A DNA stretch of 64,000 nt from Tetraselmis striata. Lineage: Eukaryota; Chlorophyta; Chlorodendrophyceae; Chlorodendrales; Chlorodendraceae. The first letter of the stretch is position 1, and each line of letters opens with the position of its first letter. The translations under genes and the position numbers were made by a program. Below the pieces are notes generated by a model. The model ran no database searches, was not told the DNA's origin, and saw nothing but the letters and a program-made list of their open reading frames with translations. The stretch covers positions 62,001 through 126,000 of the forward strand of contig VCJN01002785.1 of the NCBI GenBank assembly GCA_006384855.1, given 5' to 3'. Of the stretch, positions 22,145-33,643 are shown one piece after another.

Positions 22145-22947
22145 GTATAATTACATGAGCTAGCAGCAGAAGGCGATATCGGAAATCACCAAAATAAAAG
22201 GCAATCAGAAAGGTCCTCTACAGAGACTGCGGGGTGGAAGCAATAACATGAGAAGACGCCGAGTAGGCACGAGCACATGCATCAGACTTGGCCATCTGCA
22301 CACCGGCAGAGAGAATGCCGCCCAGGGTACCATGCACGCAAGCCGAGACCCGCTGCAACAGCCCCCGCCGTGTGCGCGACAGGTGACGGCGGAACTCAGC
22401 AGGTTGGCTGGCGACAAAGTTTCGAAGTGCCTGAACGGATTGACCACGAAGAAAGCAAGAGGTCGGGGCGGAAGGACCGCCAGGGAAGTTGCGCACAGCC
22501 AACAGCACCGCGAAGATGTAGACCACCGTCAAAGCGGACTTCTCGAGACGGCCGCGGTCCTCAACCACAAAAGGGTAGTACCGGTGAACACCCTGCACTG
22601 GGGCGGAAGACGCCCGGTCCGTTGCCAACTTAGCATGCTCCGCCTCGGTCGCCGAGATTCCCGGGATGCACCAACGGGGGTCGTTGCTCCAAGTGGGGGT
22701 CGTGGAGGACACGCACGCGAAGTCGATCATGTAATCGCACCCGCCCCCCCCCCCCACCCCGCCAGCGTCAGGTCAGACGGCCGCGAGCGGTCCGCTGGGC
22801 GCAGCCCACTCGTCTCAAGGGTCAAGTCGCCGGCTCCCGAGCGGTCCCGGTCAAGCACCGCCCCCGCATCAATTGCCACAGATGCCCACATATTCTTCAA
22901 AGCGGTATGCATGCGGTGCTTGTAGTTCGCTACGGGGCATATGGGCA
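22145..22947 (-). mobile_element. 5'-truncated LINE copy (3' end only)
   Basis: This matches the 3' part of the LINE at 39.3-49.8 kb. It begins on + with CATGAGCTAGC-x-GC-x-(A/G)AAGGCGAT (3' UTR side) and stops abruptly near 22,947. The minus-strand frame encodes CDYMIDFACVSSTTPTW, then ATEAEHAKLATDRASSAPVQ and the conserved C-terminal block with VYIFAVLLAVRNFPGGPSAP. Loss of everything upstream of the endonuclease-like domain is the usual 5' truncation of target-primed insertion. A C run lies at 22,744-22,754. No complete frame remains. Confidence 0.8.
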
Positions 22948-23368
22948 ACATACGGGACATACGGGTACTGCACTGCTGCTGCTAAAATTATTGCTTAATA
23001 TCGGGAGTTCATTTAATAGTCGCTAATGCGCACCGCCAGGGCTACTACTGCCCAGCGACTACCTGGTCGCTACTCACTACTACGAGTATTCCTTGCGAGT
23101 ATGTTCGCGCTCATGCTGCGGTCAGAAAAAGTCGCTACCGGTACTGGAACCCGAAATACATTACAAAATATACACGACGCGGTCGCGAACTCGCGATGCA
23201 GCCGTAGTATGTAGCGAATAAATGATTATTTACATAGATAGCGCTGTTCTGACAGCAGCGATGGATATAACGAAAGTGGATTCTGTACAGGTTGCGCCTA
23301 CTCAGCACGTTGTACTCTAGAATAAGTACCAGCAGCGAGTACACCCTGTATACTACAGTTTTGATAAG
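22948..23368. other. No recognised gene
   Basis: GC-poorer spacer with scattered TCGCTA/TAGCGA motifs. It forms the left flank and target of the copia insertion. Confidence 0.5.
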
Positions 23369-23373
23369 GATAC

Positions 23374-23854
23374 TGTTGGACCCAGGGTACCCCGGTACCC
23401 TGAATCCGCTTTTCTCTCTGTGAAATCCGCTTTCTTCTGGCTGCCGTACCTGTGCCTAATTTGGACCTTATGGCAGCAGTACGGCACCAAAGCATGGCAC
23501 CTAGGCATCTTTGCCAGTTGGCCTTCTTAGACGGAGAGGTGTCCGTCCTAATTGACACCTAGCCGGCTGGTATAAATTGCCAGCCTCGGCTCCTTGTAAT
23601 TCAGTCAACTGCTTTTCCAGAAATATTCCGACTCACCCTTTCTCTCTCGTGACAGTGCCACTCAGCCATCACCACGGCGACAGCGACTACCTATCGTCCA
23701 TCGCTCACGGCTCATAGCAGCCCTTTGTCTTTCCAGCTCGCACCTTGCTTGCTGGCACTCGACGTGATTCGACGCGTGCACGCCGACTCTCGCCGACTCT
23801 CCCCCCATCAGTGACAGTGCCACTCAGCCATCACTTCGACAATCCCCTCCGACA
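23374..23854 (+). repeat. 5' LTR of the copia element
   Basis: 481 bp, starting TGTTGGACCC and ending CCGACA. It is base-for-base the same as 29,888-30,368 as far as I can read. A TATA box at 23,571 lies about 200 bp from its start. Confidence 0.97.
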
Positions 23855-24044
23855 AGTTTTTGGGCCCTCTCCTTTGGTTCGACGTCTTGCCCCGTGCTCG
23901 ACGCCTGCCAGAGGCTTCAACCTGCGTGTATCTCGACCCTCGACAACTTTCGACGGTCGACGGCGCCGTGCGACGAGTTTTCTTCCCACCCGCCCACCCC
24001 TACAGTTATACATCCTCAAGCACAAGTGCGCCATCCCTTCGCAA

Positions 24045-25350
24045 ATGTCTACCAGCATCAACACCGGCATGATGAACACCCCCCTGGCCAATCTGGCTCG
24101 GCAGAGTGCGATCAAGACCGACCCTGGCCACGCCCCACCACCTCCTGACTTCCGTGATGATACCAGTTCTGACGACGCCTTCAGCATGGACGGGGCGTCA
24201 GACGATGACTCCGAGGTCGTCCAGCATATCAAGCCAGCTGCGGTGAAGCCGACACTCGACCTCAAGAACGTCCCCGTCTGGGACAACGCCATCTCTACAC
24301 GAGACAACGCTCAAGCCATCAAGATCGCTCTCGGCAGCGCTGGCTACTTGGACACCACCAAGGGCAAAGGCACCCGTCAGGAGCAAATGATCCTTCTGGC
24401 CGCCCTACGCCACGCAACAGCCCATTATCCCATGGCACTGGCCATCGTCAACAGCATCAGCATGGATTCCAGGAAGTGTGGATACACCGCATGGAAGGCT
24501 CTTCTTACTGAGCTCCAGGGCTCAGCCATGGAGGAGCGTAAGCGCTTGGAGGAAGAGATCACAGCGGGCCAGCTCCCGAATGAGCCGGTTCAGGTGTATG
24601 TTCGTCGCTACCAGAACCTCTGGAATCTGCTGAACAAGGCACATGGCCAGTGGACCTTCGAGTACGTGGCTGCCAACTACCTCATCCCAGGCCTTCACCC
24701 AGACTACGATCATATCGTCGACACCACCACCTCGGCGGCCACTGTCAACGAGAAGCTGGCGACCATCATCAGCGCCGGACAGAACATGGAGGCGCGCAAG
24801 CGTCAGCGTCAGCAGCGCGTCCGCGCGTGCCCGCCAAACTTCATCAATTCCTACAGCCCCAGGGACCCGCAGCACACCACCGGGCCCAGCGTTGTCTGCA
24901 GACGGTGTGACCGTCCGGGCCATACCCAGCAGCAGTGTGTGGCCAGGCGCCATGCCAATGGCCTGCGTATCCTGGATGACACCACGCCGACCGGCACCAT
25001 GACCAACCCTCGCTATGACCGCCATCAGCGCGCGCCTGCGGAGCGTCGCGTCAACACCAACTATGGCCACCACCCGCGCGACAACTACCGCCATCGGGCG
25101 CCGCCAGGCCAGCCTTTCTACAACGACAACCGCAACAATCAGGACAGGCCCCAGCGGCAGCAGCAATGGACAAACCAGGGCGGCAACGACGGCATGCAGC
25201 GTCGTCAGCAGCCGGTCGGCTTCGTCTCCCCGGCTGGACATCAGCACCCGGGTCATCAGCAGGCCAGCGACACCTTCACCCAGCGGCCGACGGGACACCG
25301 GGAGGCCTACCCGTTCGTGGGAGTGTCCCCATCAGCACAACACCACAGCA
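24045..25350 (+). other. Gag / nucleocapsid region of the copia element
   Basis: The first good start is the ATG at 24,045 (MSTSINTGMM...). The frame is also open upstream into the LTR, but that part is LTR sequence. A UBN2/Gag-like helical region (ALRHATAHYPMALAIVN, then WKALLTELQGSAMEERKRLE) spans about residues 110-260. The zinc knuckle C-x2-C-x4-H-x4-C (CRRCDRPGHTQQQC) is at residues 285-298. A Gln/Arg/Asn-rich tail follows. Confidence 0.9.
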
Positions 25351-25819
25351 GCCTGCCTATCATGCTCACCTGCAACACTACCGCCCCAGGAGGGGCGGAC
25401 ACCGGAGCACAGGAGGGGGAGGGCGAGGACAGCGCGGAGGATGACTTACATGACCCCTGGCACGTCCCCTACTCCGACTCTTATGCCGACTTCGAGTCCC
25501 CGTTCTCACACTCATGGCATGTTCACCGCTCCCGCCCTCACCCCGACGCCTTCCCAATCTTCGATACCCCCGACACCTCCCCCCGCTGGAACGTTTACTC
25601 CCATCCCTACTCCCTCGATCCCCCCATCCACCTATTCGACATCAACTGGCAACGTCCCCACCCCGTCCCCACCCCAGCCCAACCCCTATGCCTCACTTCA
25701 CCCACATTCCCCGCCTCGGCGGCGTTGGCATCCCACATTCTTCATGCGGAGCAAGGCGCCCTGCGTGGCGACCCGCCACCAACACTACCGCTCCTCACCG
25801 CTGCGCCAATCCTCCCGCT

Positions 25820-26790
25820 GCCAACCTCTCTGGTCATCGACCATCTCTTTTCGCCATGCCATGGCCCATCGGCATCTGAAGTAGAGGCTCTGGTAGAATA
25901 CGGCTTCACCATCCACAAGATCACCGGCGCCGACCCGTCGCCCGAGGCTCGTACTATGTGGACGCATCGCCTACATGTCATCAGCAACAAGTACCCGGAC
26001 CGTCTGCCCCCTTCAGCATTTCAGGACTGTCATGCCAGGACCCCCATGGACGTCAACAACATCACTATCGCGGAGCTGGAGACCCTGCGTCCGGTCACCC
26101 TCATCGTGTCAGGCCCACCGTGTCAACCATGGTCGCGCGCTGGCTCACGCCTTGGCTGGCAGGACCATCGCTCTCGGGCCTTTGCTTCCGTCATCAGTTT
26201 CATCCGTTTCTACCTGACTACACAGCCCACACCGGTGCGCTACATTGTGGAGAATGTTCCAGGCGCGCTGGACTTCCCTGAGATACTCTCCTCACTTGGC
26301 ACCGGCAACATCATGCGTGCGACCGCCTGCGGCTCGGCGGCTCACCGCGACACCCTCCTGTGGACCAATATCGCTTCGCAAACCGACGTTCAGGACTACA
26401 TCAACAACATCAACGCCATCGAGCTCACCGACCCCGGCCCCTGCGCGTGGGACCTCTGTATATCTGAATTCCCCCACTTTACTCCAGTGGTGACAACCGA
26501 CTACTTTCCGAAGTTCGTCGCCCGCCCCGGCTCATACGCTTTTCGCATGCAAACCAACGGTCAGCCGGGCACTGGCATGGTCTACGAACATGATGGCCCC
26601 TGGTCCTGGGCAGACAACGGCAGATGGTGCGAGCCCCCTGCAGCCCTACGCGCTCGCGCCATGGGCTTCACCTTGGATGATCTGCCCACATCTCACCTTT
26701 CTGAGGCGACACTGCGCAAACTTCTCGGCGGGGTCATCGATCTCAACGTCATGCGCAACTACATCAAGGCTGTCTCGGGCGCCGCCCCTT
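25820..26790 (+). other. C5 cytosine DNA methyltransferase domain in the copia polyprotein
   Basis: Counting from the Met at 24,045, residues about 594-915 form a complete-looking C5 methyltransferase. Motif I is degenerate (VIDHLFSPCHGPS). Motif IV is SGPPCQPWSRAG with the catalytic Cys at residue 693 (26,121). Motif VI is IVENVPGA (Glu 736, 26,250). Motif VIII is like ACGSAAHRDTLLWTN. Motifs IX-X are RARAMGF and LRKLLGGVIDLNVMRNYI. The SAAHR and LLG...V-x-V-x-R pattern and the short target-recognition region recall DNMT3/DRM-type rather than DNMT1-type enzymes. The catalytic PCQ and ENV motifs are intact, so it could be active. Retrotransposons carrying C5 methyltransferases have been reported in some algae and dinoflagellates. 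A likely role is methylating element or host DNA, but this is inference. Confidence 0.9.
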
Positions 26791-26849
26791 CCCCAGCCGT
26801 CATCACTGTCTGCCACACGTCATACGGCACCCTCATCACCAGCGATGGC

Positions 26850-28200
26850 GAAGCATGGGTACTCATCGACTCGGGAGCATCCTCTCATGTCAATGCCCAC
26901 CGCACCGACTACATCTACTACATGGACATTCCTGCGGCGGAGCAATTTCTGGTGGGCGGTTTCGGGCAACCGGCAGTCGGCATCGGCACCACGCTGGCGC
27001 CAACACTAGACATCACAGGCAGGCCACATACCATTGTGGCGCGAGACTGTTACCATACTCCTGACATCACCTCCAGTGTCGGTCTCACCAACATCAGCCG
27101 CCTCCTCAGCACCCATCAACTCAGCAAGCAGGGCTACTCTTTCTACTTCAGCCGCCTCCTCAACAGCATGATCACCCCAGATGGTGCAGTCATCCACCTT
27201 CAGCCCTACCCCGGCACCACAGGCCTGTACGGCATCAAGCTCCTTCCCATCCGCGATCCGTCTCATGGGGTCATGGCACTGCCATCTCCAACGGCCTCCT
27301 ACTCCCTGTGGCATCTTCGACTTGGTCATCGCTGCGCGCGCCACATGGAGCTCACCCAACAACATGCCATCGGCATCCCGAAACTCGGATCTGCCCCGGA
27401 GGCCATATGCCCGGCGTGCATTCAGGCCAAATCCCACCAGCAGTCAGTCAACCGTCAGCCCTCCCCACGCGCGGAGGCACCATACATGCTCGTGGTCATC
27501 GACGACTGGAAGGGACCTTGTCCGTCGGTCACTGGCGCGCAGCATGTTTTCGGCGCGGTGGATTCCTACACTGGAGTAAAGGTAGCGATCACCATGCGCA
27601 CCAAGGACGAGGCCGTCCGCGCCGTCCATCAACTTCATGCGGCGGTTCTCGGCATGGGTCACACCGTTCAACGCATACGTGCCGATCGCAGCGCGGTTTA
27701 TACCGGCTCTCCGTTTCGTCAAGCATGTGCAGACCTCAACATCGCGCTGGAGTTTACCGCATCCCACTCTCATCATCAGGCAGGCCTGGCGGAGCGCTCT
27801 TTCCGCACTATCGGTGAGTGTGCCCAAGCCATGCTTCTCCACGCCGGCCTCGACCGCACCTTCTGGGACTGGGCGTATCTTCACGCCGTCTATCTCTGCA
27901 ACCGCCAGTGGAGCTCGTCCGTCAACGCCATACCTTACACGCTGATGACCGGTCGCAAACCCGACCTCGCCAACCTGCATGTTTTCGGCTGTGTGGCCTG
28001 GGTCAACATACCTGTGACTATGCGGGCAGCCAAGGGAAAAATGACACCTAAATCCTGGCCGGGCATCTACGTTGGCCACCATGAGGACTCCGCCGGCTAC
28101 CGCATATACAACCCGGCTACCAGGCGCGAAACGGTTACACGCGATGTCATCTTTGATGAGGTGACACGACCCTTCTCCAGCACACCGGCACTCTCTATGC
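26850..28200 (+). other. Protease and integrase region of the copia element
   Basis: The aspartic protease motif DSGASSH has its Asp at residue 942 (26,868). The GAG-pre-integrase HHCC zinc site starts at LWHLRLGH (His 1,090) and ends at CPACIQAK. The integrase core has Asp in AVDSYTG, Asp in IRADRSAVYTG and Glu in GLAERSFRTIGE, the DDE triad. The copia-specific block HVFGCVAWVNIP...WPGIYVGHHEDSAGYRIYNP follows. Confidence 0.92.
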
Positions 28201-28599
28201 CAGTCTTCCAGCTCCCCGACGATGACCACCTGATGGATGAGCCGCAACCCTTGGACCAGCAGGAGGGGCCCCACGCGCCACCTCCCATGCCGCCACCCAT
28301 GCCGCCGTCAGCGGCGCTTGCCTCCGCGCAGGAGGGGCCCCCACCTCCGCAGCCAGAAGGGACGTATCTTCCACGTCATCAGGAGGGGGACGCCACAGCA
28401 CTGCCAACTCCTCACTCCAGTGGATCAGCGCACATATCTTCTCCTTATGTCGACCTTAGCGACTACCACCCCAAGCTGGTAGCATCCGCCATCGCGGAGG
28501 TTGTGCGCCCCTATCCGGCGCAGATGGCCGCCCTCGCCCTGCCAGCACCCACTGTCCGCGTGTCCAAGGCGCCGCGCAACTAAATGGAGGCCATCTCCA

Positions 28600-29830
28600 G
28601 CAATCACCCCGATGACTGGAAACAGTCCATGGACCGAGAGATCGCCTCTATCACCAAGATGGAGACTTTTGTTTGGATCAGCATTCCTGAGCTTCGCCGT
28701 GACAACCCATCAGCAATCATCATACAGACGGCGTGGGCCTTTGCGGAGAAACAAGACAAGGATGGCAACCTCACCAAGCGCAAGGCCAGAGTGGTTGTCC
28801 GCGGCGATCAACTTACTGCCGGCGAGAACTATGATGACACTAAGACCTATGCCCCAGTCGTCAGCTTCATCGCCTTGCGCACCACTATTGCTCTCGCAGT
28901 TCAACTTGACTGGGAGCTGTACCAGTTCGACGTCACCTGTGCTTTCCTCAACGCTAACCTCGATGAAGATGTCTACGTCTACCCCCCCCCCCGGCTACGG
29001 CCGCAAGGATCAGGCTTGGAAACTCATTAAGGCACTCTATGGCCTGCCGCAGGCACCCAAGGCATGGTTTCTGCGCTTTTCTTCTTTTCTCCGTGACTTC
29101 GGCTTCGTCAGCTCCGAGTGCGATCCAGGCGTATGGACGCTGCTCGCAGTCGATAAATCGCTGCTGGCCATCCTATGCGTCTACGTCGATGACATCATGC
29201 TGGCTGCCTCCCCGTCGTCCGACATCCGGGAGCGTTTTCAGACTTCTCTCTTCTCTACGTTTGATGCAACTACTGACGGCCTATGCACCTGGCTTCTTGG
29301 CATGGCCATTGATCGCAAGCCGGAAGGCGTGCTCCACCTCCATCAGGAGAAGTACATCAACGACATCTTGACTACCTTCAACATGGCGGCATGCGCGCCT
29401 CGCCGCCTACCCTGCACACCGGATACCGATTTTCATGACCCTACAGTCGCCTACCGCGCGCAAGTTCAGAAGAGCGTGGCCCTGTCTACTGCCGAGGCGG
29501 AGTTTGTGGCGCTCTGCATGGCATGCAAATGTCTGGCGTTTATTCGCGTTCTTCTGCGCCAGCTCCACCACCCCACCACTGACCCAGTGCGGGTATGCGA
29601 GGACAATCAAGCGTGCATCGTTCAGGTGAAACATGGTATGATTACAAGCGCGCAGCGCCACATTGACCTCAAGTTTCAGTATGCAGCCCAACTCTGCCAA
29701 GATGGCGTCATCGACATGCACTACACGCCTACCGCAGACCAGCTCGCCGATTTCTTCACTAAGGCGCTGCCGCTGACTACCTTTCTTCGTTTCCGCGCTT
29801 TCCTGATGGGGTCATCCGAGGAGCCCCGTG
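28600..29830 (+). other. Reverse transcriptase and RNase H region of the copia element
   Basis: The RT begins with KRKARVVVRGDQ and continues FDVTCAFLNANLDEDVYVYPP, ALYGLPQAPKAWF and CVYVDDIMLAA with the YVDD active site. RNase H shows SVALSTAEAEFVALCMACK, RVCEDNQACI and RHIDLKFQ. The order after integrase is the copia type. This is the part of the element that carries its few breaks. Confidence 0.9.
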
Positions 29831-29887
29831 TTGCGCCTCTGCCGCCATCAGTCTTGCGCCCGCGGGATTCCACAGGATGAGGAGGGG

Positions 29888-30368
29888 TGTTGGACCCAGG
29901 GTACCCCGGTACCCTGAATCCGCTTTTCTCTCTGTGAAATCCGCTTTCTTCTGGCTGCCGTACCTGTGCCTAATTTGGACCTTATGGCAGCAGTACGGCA
30001 CCAAAGCATGGCACCTAGGCATCTTTGCCAGTTGGCCTTCTTAGACGGAGAGGTGTCCGTCCTAATTGACACCTAGCCGGCTGGTATAAATTGCCAGCCT
30101 CGGCTCCTTGTAATTCAGTCAACTGCTTTTCCAGAAATATTCCGACTCACCCTTTCTCTCTCGTGACAGTGCCACTCAGCCATCACCACGGCGACAGCGA
30201 CTACCTATCGTCCATCGCTCACGGCTCATAGCAGCCCTTTGTCTTTCCAGCTCGCACCTTGCTTGCTGGCACTCGACGTGATTCGACGCGTGCACGCCGA
30301 CTCTCGCCGACTCTCCCCCCATCAGTGACAGTGCCACTCAGCCATCACTTCGACAATCCCCTCCGACA
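29888..30368 (+). repeat. 3' LTR of the copia element
   Basis: 481 bp, identical by eye to the 5' LTR. It is preceded by a G-rich polypurine tract and followed by the GATAC target duplicate. Confidence 0.97.
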
Positions 30369-30373
30369 GATAC

Positions 30374-31439
30374 CCATCCCCATATACTACGATGATTGTA
30401 GCAGGTACGCAATGCTATGTACGAGGTATTAGACAAATCTAGCCGCGGCCCGCACGCGAGTCCTTCGCTGCGCGCGAGTACATATAATACATGCAATACG
30501 AGCACTCTCGTACGTACCACGTGATGACGCGTATGTATGACGCCCCGCCGTCTGTATAGGCTGGCGGCGCGGCTGACCCGGAACGAACCCTGGCGCGGTG
30601 GCGGAACGTCGCAGCTTCAGGACCGCCAGCAACGACGGGCCCGCCGTTTATAAAATCAAGATCGCGCAGATGCCCAGGGAAGGCATCAATCCCTCCTCCA
30701 GAGTCCGCTGCCGCGAGATTCCACTTACACAGCCGCACCCCCTCTTCGTGACCAACACCCTCCGCACAGCCCTGCGCTGTCACAATCAAGTGGCAAAGCG
30801 ACCTCCCTCCCAAGGCATCTAACGCGAACCGCGTGAGCCGTCTCGTAGCCCCTGCCGTAGTCGTACTCGCGACCTTTTCGGGAATACCACGGGGCAGCTG
30901 TAAGGCAGGACATCGTCGCTGCCGGGCACGAAAAGGTGGGAGCCTAGCTTTCTCGCCCACGTGAAGCTGATTTCCTGGTGCCACTGCACTCTACATGCAG
31001 AGTGGACAGTGTTGTGCATGGGTGCTTAGCCGGGCATGACGCGCCGGTGCTGCTGGCTCACTGGCGCTGCGAACTTGAAACCAAAACCGCGGGAAGGTGT
31101 TCCCGTCGACGGTTAAACTCGGACTGTACCAAATCTTACCGTAGAATTGCGTATTGCGTCGCGCAGGCCGTTGCTGGAAGGCGCCGGTTCCTTGCTGTGG
31201 ACACAAGTCGTCACAGTTCTGTAGCACTGTCTCGCTCTGCCTAGGCGGGCAACATCCCTGTGCAAGGGGTGCCTGCCTGAACGAAGCCACGGTTTCAGAA
31301 GAGGGTGGCAATACCGGTGGATCGACTGCCAGGTGCCTTTGCTCCGCCGAAGTGAGTTTACGGTCGACAGTCCACAAAATATTACAAGCGGAACGTACGG
31401 AACGTTTTGGCGACTCGCACCACCCCAGGACAGGGCGAC
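30374..31439. other. No recognised gene; 5' region of the zinc-ribbon gene
   Basis: Several medium frames on both strands (for example minus 30,439-30,984) have no recognisable domain and skewed composition. This stretch probably holds the upstream region of the plus-strand gene that starts at 31,440. Confidence 0.45.
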
Positions 31440-32511
31440 ATGGCAGGGCGCACAGCGGAGCAGTCGATTTCCCGAGGCCGAGCTGGCGAGACAACAGCTC
31501 ACGCACCAACGACCAATGATGGGATGATGGACTGCAGCACGGACCTTGAGATGTCCATTCAGTCGCTGTGCCACGGAAGCACCCATCCGGCGTCTCCTGT
31601 CAAAGACAAGCGAGAGAATCATCTAGCCGACCGCTGGTTCTCTTTCGACTCCTCCGGTCAAATGTATTTCGTCGAGAGGGAGGACTTGGCATCGTCGCTC
31701 GACGGCGACTCTTTCTGCTCTGCTTACGATAGCGACGATGAAAGCCAAAGCATCGGTTCCAGCCCGGTCGGCATGAGAATAGACTCGCCACTGTCCAAAC
31801 GCTGGAGCACAGGATCCGCCGCGCCGCAAGGACATAGACGACAAGATAGCCATGGCTCTACTTGCACGGTGGACATGTTCCACGGCGATTCATTCCAAGT
31901 TTTCGATGATTCAAAGCGGCCAGAAGTCCTGACACTTGACGCCTCTCAAGGCCAACAGCGCAGTGCAGAGCTGGGGAAAGCACCACTTCCGCCGCTGTCA
32001 GAGGATGATATGGAGCAGGAGTCGCCAGAGCCGGCATATATCAAAAACACGAAAATTCCCATCCAGGGATGGTTTCACTCATGCCGGTACGTGCTCTTCC
32101 AACTGCAACCCGATATAGATTCCTTGACTGCTCGGCAGTTGGCGCTTTACGCATATCATTATTCTGGAAGCCAATCCTGCTGTGATGTGTACTGATCATA
32201 TGTCCAAACTCTTCCCGATATGCAGGGCTTGCGGCTCCTGGACTGGGGCCAGCTTGAGTGCCTCCAACGTGGAAGTCCCCATGTGCAAGCGCTGCCAGCA
32301 GAAATGGAATCGCGTGGTTGCCGGGCATGACGTCCAGCTATACAACCAAGATGGGAGGTCAGACTTACTGAAGCAGCACGTCCGGCACAAGCTTAAGACA
32401 TGCCTCACGGAAGATGGAAATCATCGCAAGCCGACAAGGAGAGATGTGTGCTCGGAAGCTCTTCTCGAGGTCCATCAGGCTTGGATTGTGCACAATGGCG
32501 AAGAGTTATAA
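31440..32511 (+). CDS. Acidic/Ser-rich protein with C-terminal zinc ribbon, two exons
   Basis: Two exons (31,440-32,086 and 32,226-32,511) joined across a 139-nt GT-AG intron (donor CCG|GTACGT, acceptor TGCAG|GGC) encode 310 residues. Residues 1-205 are low-complexity, Ser/Asp-rich and probably disordered. The C-terminal part has C-x2-C-x17-C-x2-C (Cys 215, 218, 236, 239), a zinc-ribbon-like site. The first Cys pair (CRAC) is completed exactly by the splice, which strongly supports the intron. A basic helical tail follows (LLKQHVRHKLKTCLTEDG). Without splicing the frame ends soon after the donor. I do not recognise the family; a nucleic-acid-binding or ubiquitin-pathway adaptor role is only a guess. 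It converges with the exonuclease gene downstream. The frame is fully intact, unlike most genes in this window. Confidence 0.75.
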
Positions 32512-33643
32512 GTATACAGTTAATCAATGACTGCATTGTGTTTCAGAGACTATGCAATGAATGCAATTGCCAACCTCGGACGAGCATGACTATGTACTGA
32601 TAATCACCATTAATTAATTAATCACCTTAATGAACAGCAAAAATAATAAATAGCAACATGCAAGGAATGTGCAGCTGTTAGCAAGGACTGGGGACCGGAG
32701 GGGGGGGGCGGGGGCTGACACCTTGTAAAAACACTTTGAAACGGAAGACCGACGCCTTGAAGAAAAAAAAGGGTGCTTGTTACACGATGGGGGCAAGAAG
32801 CTCCTGCCTCTAAGCTGCGCCAAGCCGTGAGGCTAAGCAGCAACACCCCTAAAGGGCAAGGGGGGCGGAAGCTTACAAGAGCTTGTGAGGGTTGCATCTC
32901 ACTGGCCAGCCCTCTCCCTGCAGCTATTCAGGTAGTTGCTGCGTGGTGGGTGGCTGACAGCAGTCGTAGGGCCCACCCTGCTGCCATGCGAGCCTGACAC
33001 GACCAATGCTGGTGGCTGCTAGGGGAGGTGTGGTGATGTGGCGGGGGTGCGCTGCCTGGCTGGCGGCTAAGTGATGCCGGGCTGGCAGGGTAACGATGTG
33101 GGAACTACTAAACTCCGAAAACTGTCTTTTACTGTTCTGAGACTTTGGTCCTCTGTAGTTGATGTGGCGCTCTAGCACCTCAGGAAGAAGAGAATGTGCT
33201 GCCAGGGGGGCCTCAGGTGAAGGAGCTGCCGCTTAGGATTAGTCCACCCCCTTCATGTCCCAGGCGTTTTGTTCATGAGTAAGCAAGCCTAAACGCTCGC
33301 ATTAGCTTCTCTAGAATGCTTGGCAGTCGATGCGTCAGTGCAGTTATCCTGCTTCCGTACGAGCTGCCATTACAGGGGACCCCTGCCCTCTTAAGCTTTC
33401 TGCTTCTAGCACATTGTGGGGCGCGCACACATTCACGTGAGCCTGAATGGCTATTTGAAGGATGTTTCAAACTACATACTAGCTCTATCTTGATTGCTGA
33501 CAAAATTATCTTGCAGGAAGGAGCCACACTACTCTAAACCAAGTAGGCCGCGCACCGCGAGGGGCAATGCGTGAAGCCCTCGTGATGCTGTCTACGGGAT
33601 TATTTTCCGCACATAAGATAGATACGCCACAGGGTACCATCCA
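32512..33643. other. Convergent intergenic region
   Basis: This lies between the 3' ends of the zinc-ribbon gene (+) and the exonuclease gene (-). It presumably contains both 3' UTRs. No coding signal was seen. Confidence 0.5.

Larger units (their letters stand above)
23374..30368 (+). mobile_element. Ty1/copia retrotransposon carrying a C5 DNA methyltransferase domain
   Basis: A 6,995-bp LTR element with 481-bp LTRs that appear identical, TG...CA ends and a 5-bp target duplication GATAC (23,369-23,373 and 30,369-30,373). Internal parts in order: Gag with a CCHC knuckle, a C5 cytosine methyltransferase domain, aspartic protease, integrase with HHCC zinc site, reverse transcriptase and RNase H. 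This is the copia order, with the methyltransferase inserted between Gag and protease. A purine-rich tract (GGATGAGGAGGGG) precedes the 3' LTR. The LTR identity means a very recent insertion. The element looks almost whole, with about two or three breaks confined to the polymerase part, so it may be a recently mobilised, now non-autonomous copy. The LTRs contain TATAAATT (23,571 and 30,085), a likely promoter element. Confidence 0.95.

Noticed and set aside
23745-24044. Upstream extension of the copia Gag frame into the LTR
   Set aside because: The frame is open but lies mostly in LTR sequence. The next Met at 24,045 begins a typical Gag N-terminus.
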